Assembly (NCBI RefSeq): GCF_014203895.1
Contig: NZ_JACHJY010000004.1
Coordinates: forward strand, 310,001 to 374,000
DNA length: 64,000 nucleotides
Reading direction: 5' to 3'
Source: Streptomyces nymphaeiformis
GTDB lineage: Bacteria; Actinomycetota; Actinomycetes; Streptomycetales; Streptomycetaceae
Position numbers and translations under genes: made by a program. Below the pieces are notes generated by a model that did not search any database, had not been told where the DNA came from, and saw only the letters and a program-made list of their open reading frames with translations. Shown here in pieces: positions 59,339-64,000 of this stretch (positions within the stretch are counted from its first letter, which is position 1; each line of letters begins with the position of its first letter).

Positions 59339-60088
59339 GTGGCCTTGCTCGAAACGCTCGTCGTCGTCCTCGGCGTCGCGGCCGTCGCCGCGCTCGCCGT
59401 CGTCGCCAAGACCCGGCTCTTTCCGGCCGACGAGAACGAGGAACCGCGGGAGGACGTCGCCGAGTACATCGCCATGATGGTCTCGGTCCTCTATGCGGTG
59501 GTGCTCGGGCTCTGCCTGGTGTCCGTCTGGGACACCCGCTCCGACGCCGCCGACAACGTCCAGGCCGAGGCCAGCGCGCTGCACCAGACGTACCTCCTCG
59601 CGGACGCGCTCCCCGCCGCCCGGCGGCAGCCCCTGCGGGACGCGGCCCGTGCCTACGCCGATCACGTCGTCGGCGTCGAATGGCCGGCGATGGCGGAGCG
59701 CGAACCGCTCGGTCCGTCCGGCTGGCAGCTGCTCGAACGGCTCCGGCAGGCGGGCCAGGTGGGGGACTCGGCCAAGGTGCCGGAGCAGATCGCCGCCCAG
59801 GAGGTGCTGGCCCAGATCGGCTACGTCGACGACGCGCGCCGGGGCCGGGAGGCGGCGGCACAGGAGCGGCTCTCCCCCGTGCTGTGGACGGGCCTGCTCA
59901 TCGGCGGCGCGCTGACGCTGGCGTTCATGTTCCTCTTCGGGATCAAGAGGAGTACGACCCATGTGGTCATGGTGATGGGTCTTTCCGGGTTCATCGCCTT
60001 CACCGTGCTGCTGATCCACCAGCTCGACTCGCCGTTCGGCGCGACGCTCGGCGCGACCCCGGACCCGTTCACCCGCTACTTCGGGTGA
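59339..60088 (+). CDS. DUF4239 family membrane protein
   Basis: A 249-residue bestrophin-like DUF4239 protein. Hydrophobic segments at about 3-22, 45-65, 180-200 and 208-228; EYIAMMVSVLYAVVLGLCLVSVWDTRSDA is the family hallmark and the segment after helix two is a helical domain (HQTYLLADALPAARRQPLRD). Function unknown, possibly a channel. The GTG start lies two bases after the stop of the surface-protein gene, so they form an operon. Confidence 0.88.
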   Translation: MALLETLVVVLGVAAVAALAVVAKTRLFPADENEEPREDVAEYIAMMVSVLYAVVLGLCLVSVWDTRSDAADNVQAEASALHQTYLLADALPAARRQPLRDAARAYADHVVGVEWPAMAEREPLGPSGWQLLERLRQAGQVGDSAKVPEQIAAQEVLAQIGYVDDARRGREAAAQERLSPVLWTGLLIGGALTLAFMFLFGIKRSTTHVVMVMGLSGFIAFTVLLIHQLDSPFGATLGATPDPFTRYFG

Positions 60089-60129
60089 GAGACGGGTGAG
60101 GGGAGGGACGAGCGGGGAAGGCATACGGC

Positions 60130-60621
60130 GTGAAATATCTCGTACGGGACAAGATGTTCGCGATCGGCGACGACTACTGGATCGAGGACGAGCAGGGCCG
60201 CCACGCCTTCCTCGTCGACGGCAAGGCCCTGCGGCTGCGCGACACCCTGGAGCTGAAGGACCCCGACGGGCAGATCCTCGTGACCCTGCGGCAGAAGATG
60301 TTCAGCCTCCGGGACGCGATGACGATCGAGCGGGACGAGCGGCCGCTCGCGACGGTGCGCCGCAAGCGGCTCTCGCTGCTGCGCAACCACTACCGGGTGA
60401 CGCTCGTCGACGGCACCGGACTGGACGTCAGCGGCCGGATCCTGGACCGGGAGTTCACCGTCGAGTACGAGGGCGAACTCCTGGCCCACATCTCCCGGCA
60501 GTGGTTCCACGTCCGCGAGACGTACGCGGTGAACGTGGTCCGGGAGGACGCGGACGCGGCGCTGCAGATCGCGATCGCCGTGTGCGTCATCCGGATGGCG
60601 GAGCGGGAGCGGGAGGACTAG
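60130..60621 (+). CDS. LURP-one-related family protein
   Basis: A 163-residue tubby-like-fold protein: KYLVRDKMFAIGDDYWIEDEQGRHAFLVDGKALRLRDTLEL, then LVTLRQKMFSLRDAMTIERD. The repeated strand pattern and the DDYWIED motif are those of LURP-one-related (YxjI-like) proteins. Function unknown; a scramblase-like lipid role has been proposed for the fold. GTG start at 60130 with a GGGGAAGG ribosome site. Confidence 0.9.
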   Translation: MKYLVRDKMFAIGDDYWIEDEQGRHAFLVDGKALRLRDTLELKDPDGQILVTLRQKMFSLRDAMTIERDERPLATVRRKRLSLLRNHYRVTLVDGTGLDVSGRILDREFTVEYEGELLAHISRQWFHVRETYAVNVVREDADAALQIAIAVCVIRMAERERED

Positions 60622-60738
60622 GGGGTCGACCCGGCTTCGCCGGAGCCTGTTCCAGGACCTTGCGCCCCACGCGTCACCACGCAAACATACGATGCACCTG
60701 CAAAGGCACAAGCATTCGTTTCATGGGGGCGTTGGGCT

Positions 60739-61179
60739 ATGGGCTTTGACGAGGAATGGGCCGGTATACGGACCTCCGCATCTGAACAGGGCGCCGTCGG
60801 CATGCGGTTGAACCAGCTCGACGGCGGGGGCGGCGGAGGCTCCGCCGGCGGTTCGCCCGATCTCGCCACCGCACCAGCAAAGAAGAAGGCCGCGGCGAAC
60901 ACGATCGAGAACGAGCTGGAGCCGAACACCGGCAAGGCCGCCAAGTGGGCGGACTCCGCCACCACGGCGGCCGTCGCCGGTTTCGCCGGCTGGGCGACCG
61001 CGGCCGGCCTGAAGACCGTCGAGACCACCTGGGACAAGCAGGTCAGGACGCTCCTCGCCCGGCTCGCCTCCGAGAAGACCGCCCTGCGCGGCACGGCGCT
61101 CTCCTTCAGCGGCCAGGAGCTCGACACCCGCGCGCGGATCGCGGGCGTCCGGCCGGCCTCGAGCATCACACAGTACTGA
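60739..61179 (+). CDS. Helical protein at the head of a type VII-like operon
   Basis: A 146-residue protein: a Gly-rich stretch (LDGGGGGGSAGG) then helices NTIENELEPNTGKAAKWADS and WATAAGLKTVETTWDKQVRTLLARLASEKTALRGTALSF. The helical region with W-containing turns resembles WXG100-type partners, and the next gene has a WXG100-like start. No family name recognised. It begins an operon that runs to the window end. Confidence 0.65.
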   Translation: MGFDEEWAGIRTSASEQGAVGMRLNQLDGGGGGGSAGGSPDLATAPAKKKAAANTIENELEPNTGKAAKWADSATTAAVAGFAGWATAAGLKTVETTWDKQVRTLLARLASEKTALRGTALSFSGQELDTRARIAGVRPASSITQY

Positions 61180-61197
61180 GGGGGGGGCGGACCGACC

Positions 61198-62655
61198 GTG
61201 CTGACGTACGCCGAGATCATGACGACCGACCTGGACAAGCTCGCCACCACCGCGGACAAGTGGGACGAGATGGCGGGCGAGTTGAAGAAGGTGGAGGAAC
61301 GTTACGGCGAGAGCGTGCAGTCCCTGCCCGCCTCGCAGGCCTGGCTGGGCGAGAGCGCGACCGCCGCCCACACCAACTTCACCGCCACCCGCTACGAGTA
61401 CCAGGCGGCCCAGACGCAGGCGAAGGCGACCGCGACGCTGCTCCGCAACGCCCACGAGCAGTTCGCCGAGCTGAAGAAGCAGCTGGAGAACGCCCGCGCC
61501 GACGCGGTCAGGGCCGGCATGAAGGTCTCCGAGGAGGGACGGGTCGCCTACGACTACGAGCGGCTGACCCCCGAGGAGCGCAGCGCGCTGCACCACGACC
61601 CGGACGGGGCCAGGAGCGTCCGGGAGGCCGAGACGTCCTGGGCCGAGCACCTGGACGGCTGCGTCAAGGCCTTCGACGTCGCCGACCAGGACCTGAAGAA
61701 GGACCTGGAGGCCGTCGTCGTGGACGGCTACGGCGACAAGAACGACGAGACCCTCGGCACCGGCTTCAACGGTGACGCGGGCAAGGTCTCCGCGGCCGAC
61801 GACAAGGCCAAGGACGACCGGATGAACCTGGCCTGGCTGAAGATGAAGGACGACGAGACGCTCGACGACTACGTCCAGCGGCTCCAGCGCGACGGCCTCG
61901 CGAAGCTCACCGGCAACGAGAAACTCGCCGACCTGGTCTCGAAGTTCACCAACGGCACCATCACGGCGGGCGCGTTCGCGGGCGCCCTGACGACCGCCGG
62001 CCTCTACTCGTACAAGCTGTCCAAGGCGCTCCGGCCGCCGTTCGTCCATCCGACGGCGCCCGGCACCTTCCTGTCCAAGCAGTTCAACATGCGGCTCGCC
62101 GGGGCCGCCCCGGGCAGCCTGCTCAGCAAGGTGCCGCCGGGGGTCGCGACCGCGATCACCGGCTCGGACGAGGCCGCCATGTACGGCGGGTTCATGCGCA
62201 ACGGCGCGTTCTTCATGCCGACCGCCGCCGAGGCCAACCTGCTGAAGGTCGCGCAGAACGGCGGCCTCGCCAACGCCGCCAAGGCGGCGGGCTGGCTGCG
62301 CGGGGCGGGTGTCGTCGGCGGTGTGGCGGCCACCGCGTACGGCGTGGCCAACCTCGCCACGTACGACACGGACATGATCAAGGCGGATCCGGCGAAGTTC
62401 GCCACGGACCTCACCGGGACGGCCTTCAACGCCTCGCTGACGGCGCTGACCGTGGCCCCGAACCCGGTCACGCTCGGCCTCGCCGTCGGCACCGGCGTCG
62501 CGTACGCCGGCGCGATGATCTGGGACAACCACGAGGCGATCGGGAAGGGGCTGGAGGCGGCCGGCGACTGGGTCGGCGACAAGGCGTCCGACCTCGGGAA
62601 CGGCCTCAAGGACGGCGCGAAGAAGCTCGGCAGCGCGCTGAACCCCTTCGACTGA
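61198..62655 (+). CDS. WXG100-like N-terminus with C-terminal membrane-active segment
   Basis: A 485-residue protein. Residues about 1-170 form a helical hairpin-like domain (LTYAEIMTTDLDKLATTADKWDEMAGELKKVEERYGESVQ, then AWLGESATAAHTNFTATRYEY) in WXG100/LXG style. Residues about 220-460 have several hydrophobic helices (GTITAGAFAGALTTAGLYSY, GVVGGVAATAYGVANLA, ASLTALTVAPNPVTLGLAVGTGVAYAGAMIW) suggesting pore-forming or membrane insertion. It is a candidate type VII cargo; this is inferred. GTG 61198. A 9-bp tandem repeat begins at its stop codon. Confidence 0.7.
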   Translation: MLTYAEIMTTDLDKLATTADKWDEMAGELKKVEERYGESVQSLPASQAWLGESATAAHTNFTATRYEYQAAQTQAKATATLLRNAHEQFAELKKQLENARADAVRAGMKVSEEGRVAYDYERLTPEERSALHHDPDGARSVREAETSWAEHLDGCVKAFDVADQDLKKDLEAVVVDGYGDKNDETLGTGFNGDAGKVSAADDKAKDDRMNLAWLKMKDDETLDDYVQRLQRDGLAKLTGNEKLADLVSKFTNGTITAGAFAGALTTAGLYSYKLSKALRPPFVHPTAPGTFLSKQFNMRLAGAAPGSLLSKVPPGVATAITGSDEAAMYGGFMRNGAFFMPTAAEANLLKVAQNGGLANAAKAAGWLRGAGVVGGVAATAYGVANLATYDTDMIKADPAKFATDLTGTAFNASLTALTVAPNPVTLGLAVGTGVAYAGAMIWDNHEAIGKGLEAAGDWVGDKASDLGNGLKDGAKKLGSALNPFD

Positions 62656-62688
62656 GCCCTCTGAGCCCTCTGAGCCCTCTGAGCCCTC
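62653..62688. repeat. Four tandem 9-bp repeats at the stop codon
   Basis: TGAGCCCTC occurs four times in a row from the stop codon of the WXG100-like gene. The first TGA is the stop; the unit is in frame, so each copy repeats a stop. Confidence 0.85.
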
Positions 62689-62710
62689 GATCGAGCAGGA
62701 GTCAGAAAAG

Positions 62711-63319
62711 ATGCACATCCAGGTGACCCCCTTCGACCTCCAGGCGTGGAAGGAGGGGAACCGGCACGACTACCGGGCCGGCTGGAAGGGGGTCTCGCCG
62801 GAGTTCGGCGAGATCACGCTGACCTGCCCCCTCCCCCGTACCTCTCCGGAGTCGCTCGTCTCGGAGGTACGCGGCGGGCGGCTGCCGACGGCTTCCTTCG
62901 AGGCGCGCGGGATGCACGTCGAGGGGATGAAGCTGCCCGGCCTGAACCGGTCCACCCTCCGGGTCGGCGACCGCGTCGTGTACGTGGAACGGAACCGTTT
63001 CGGCGCCACCCTGGAGCAGCGCGCCCTGGCCCTGCGGTACGCGGGCGACCACTACCGGCTCGCGGCCCTCGACAAGCACGGCTACGTCCTGACCCGCGCC
63101 GCCGACGACGAGGACCCCGGCGTCACGATCACCGTCCGCGAGACCGGGCGCGGCAAGAACCGCCGGCTCTCCGTGCGGGCCGAAGGGCGTGCCGAGGGCG
63201 GGGACCTGTCCCTCGCCCTGATCTTCGCGGGCGTGGACCGCTCGACCCTGACGCAGCTCGGCGCGGTGAAGGCCGGGCTCTCCCGCGTGACCCATTTCTG
63301 GACCGAGTCCCAGTACTGA
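62711..63319 (+). CDS. Hypothetical protein of the type VII-like operon
   Basis: A 202-residue soluble beta-rich protein: HIQVTPFDLQAWKEGNRHDYRAGWKGVSPEFGEITLTCPLP, then VYVERNRFGATLEQRALALRYAGDHYRLAALDKHGYVLTR. No family recognised. It may be a chaperone or immunity-like partner of the upstream protein, by position only. The gap to the previous gene is 55 bp with a 9-bp tandem repeat. Confidence 0.65.
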   Translation: MHIQVTPFDLQAWKEGNRHDYRAGWKGVSPEFGEITLTCPLPRTSPESLVSEVRGGRLPTASFEARGMHVEGMKLPGLNRSTLRVGDRVVYVERNRFGATLEQRALALRYAGDHYRLAALDKHGYVLTRAADDEDPGVTITVRETGRGKNRRLSVRAEGRAEGGDLSLALIFAGVDRSTLTQLGAVKAGLSRVTHFWTESQY

Positions 63320-63326
63320 CCACCTG

Positions 63327-64000
63327 ATGAATGAGCGTGAGATGCCTTCCTTCGACGTGACCCGATCCCGCTTCCGGCTGAGCGACGACGACGTCTTCGT
63401 CCTCGCCCAGCTGGCGACCGGACAGCCTGTCCCGGCGGCCATGGAGCCGGCGGCGGCGCGGCTGCGGGACGCCGGACTCGCCGACGGGGCGGGGCAGCTG
63501 TCCGCGCTCCTGCTGCCGCTGATGCGGACGGTCGTGCAGCCGTCCGTGATCGTCTCCCTGGAGGCGGGCGGGCGGCAGGGCGTCCTCCACCACGGGCTGC
63601 TCATCGGCGACGACCACGTCGTCTGCCACGAGACCTGGCCGGGCCAGGAGGAGGCCGAGTACCGCCTCGTGGAGCCTCGGACCGTGGTGTGGACGCTCGC
63701 CGACCTGATCGCCCTGCGGCAGTCGGACGGGGACGCGACCGAGGAGGTCGTCGAGACGACGGTCGGCGTCCTGGAGGCGGGGCTGGCCGCCCTGGAGAAG
63801 GCTTCCTCGACGCCGGGCGCGGACGAGCGGGCGCTGGTCGCGGAGGCGCTGCGCGCGGCGGGCGGCGACGGGGTCGCCGCCCGGCTCGCGGAGCTGGTGG
63901 TGGAGCTGCGCTCCCAGTGGCGCATGACGGCGGCCTGGCAGGGCCGGCAGGACGGCGCGCAGGGCGTGGTCGCGCGCGCCGTCGCCGCCTGGGACTGCGG
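63327..64000 (+). CDS. Hypothetical protein of the type VII-like operon (partial, runs off the window)
   Basis: The frame from ATG 63327 (MNEREMPSFDVTRSRF) stays open to the last base, with typical codon use. Visible content: LRDAGLADGAGQLSALLLPLMRT, VIVSLEAGGRQGVLHHGLLIGDDHVVCHETWPG, then Leu/Ala-rich helices to the end. It starts seven bases after the previous stop. A distant resemblance to ESX-associated EspG-type proteins is possible but not supported. ATG 63342 is an alternative start. Confidence 0.7.
   Translation, partial: MNEREMPSFDVTRSRFRLSDDDVFVLAQLATGQPVPAAMEPAAARLRDAGLADGAGQLSALLLPLMRTVVQPSVIVSLEAGGRQGVLHHGLLIGDDHVVCHETWPGQEEAEYRLVEPRTVVWTLADLIALRQSDGDATEEVVETTVGVLEAGLAALEKASSTPGADERALVAEALRAAGGDGVAARLAELVVELRSQWRMTAAWQGRQDGAQGVVARAVAAWDC

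Noticed and set aside
56302..64000. Complete prophage or integrative plasmid downstream of the serine recombinase
   Set aside because: Genes after 57.9 kb are envelope, DUF4239, LURP and type VII-like genes with host-like composition; no capsid, terminase, replication or transfer genes are seen.
1..64000. tRNA or rRNA genes
   Set aside because: No cloverleaf with the GGTTCGA-type T arm and no rRNA signature was noticed by eye; a tRNAscan run could still find one.

Overview
The window is high-GC actinobacterial DNA (genes with strongly G/C third codon positions, many GTG starts, leaderless promoters with a TAnnnT box 6-7 nt before the ATG) and gene content points to Streptomyces: actinobacterial bL37, MocR/GntR regulators, a SpoIIE-type phosphatase, DUF2630/DUF6126 small proteins, several WXG100-like secretion loci and a pirin gene that carries the phiC31 attB sequence. 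It is a chromosomal segment with core genes interrupted by a few accessory patches.

Region 1 (1-11.0 kb) is a cobalamin (corrin ring) cluster: the 5' end of cobN behind a B12 riboswitch, cobG-cobH-cobIJ overlapping by 4 nt each, cobK and cbiD diverging from a 12-nt gap, and cobL-cobM overlapping by 4 nt on the other strand. A secreted PA14/fibronectin-III protein, a GNAT acetyltransferase, a hypothetical gene and the 24-residue ribosomal protein bL37 sit inside the cluster.

Region 2 (11.0-18 kb) holds a DUF6126 membrane peptide, a flavin monooxygenase/FMN reductase pair behind a palindromic operator, a universal stress protein, a glyoxalase-fold protein, a MocR regulator diverging from an alpha/beta hydrolase, and small membrane/lipoprotein genes. 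Region 3 (17.9-20.2 kb) is a solo 648-residue TnpB-related protein with an apparently intact RuvC triad and zinc ribbon, without a partner TnpA transposase.

Region 4 (20.2-31.5 kb) has an aromatic-acid-type exporter (FUSC), an APC permease, a hypothetical gene, a VWA protein with an Ala/Glu repeat arm, a two-component system whose receiver carries a Gly-Pro microsatellite insertion, metG, a DoxX-like gene and a Uma2 nuclease-fold gene. Region 5 (31.5-39.7 kb) is accessory: SseB-like and helical genes, a 1576-residue RHS polymorphic toxin ending in a DNA/RNA non-specific endonuclease, its SUKH immunity gene, then a fragment duplicated from the 3' end of aspS fused to a frameshifted DUF1266 pseudogene, then intact aspS.

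Region 6 (39.7-54.4 kb) is mostly core: aspS, a PAS-GAF-SpoIIE-HATPase regulator, MBL hydrolase, AI-2E-family transporter, pirin (phiC31 attB), SseB, a WXG100-like/DUF1023/lipoprotein operon, acyl-CoA dehydrogenase, M18 aminopeptidase. Region 7 (54.4-64 kb) has a thioredoxin/NHL protein whose active-site codons are strikingly AT-rich, directly next to a serine recombinase, followed by a Gly/Ala/Ser-rich surface protein, DUF4239 and LURP-like genes, and a second helical/T7SS-like operon running off the end.
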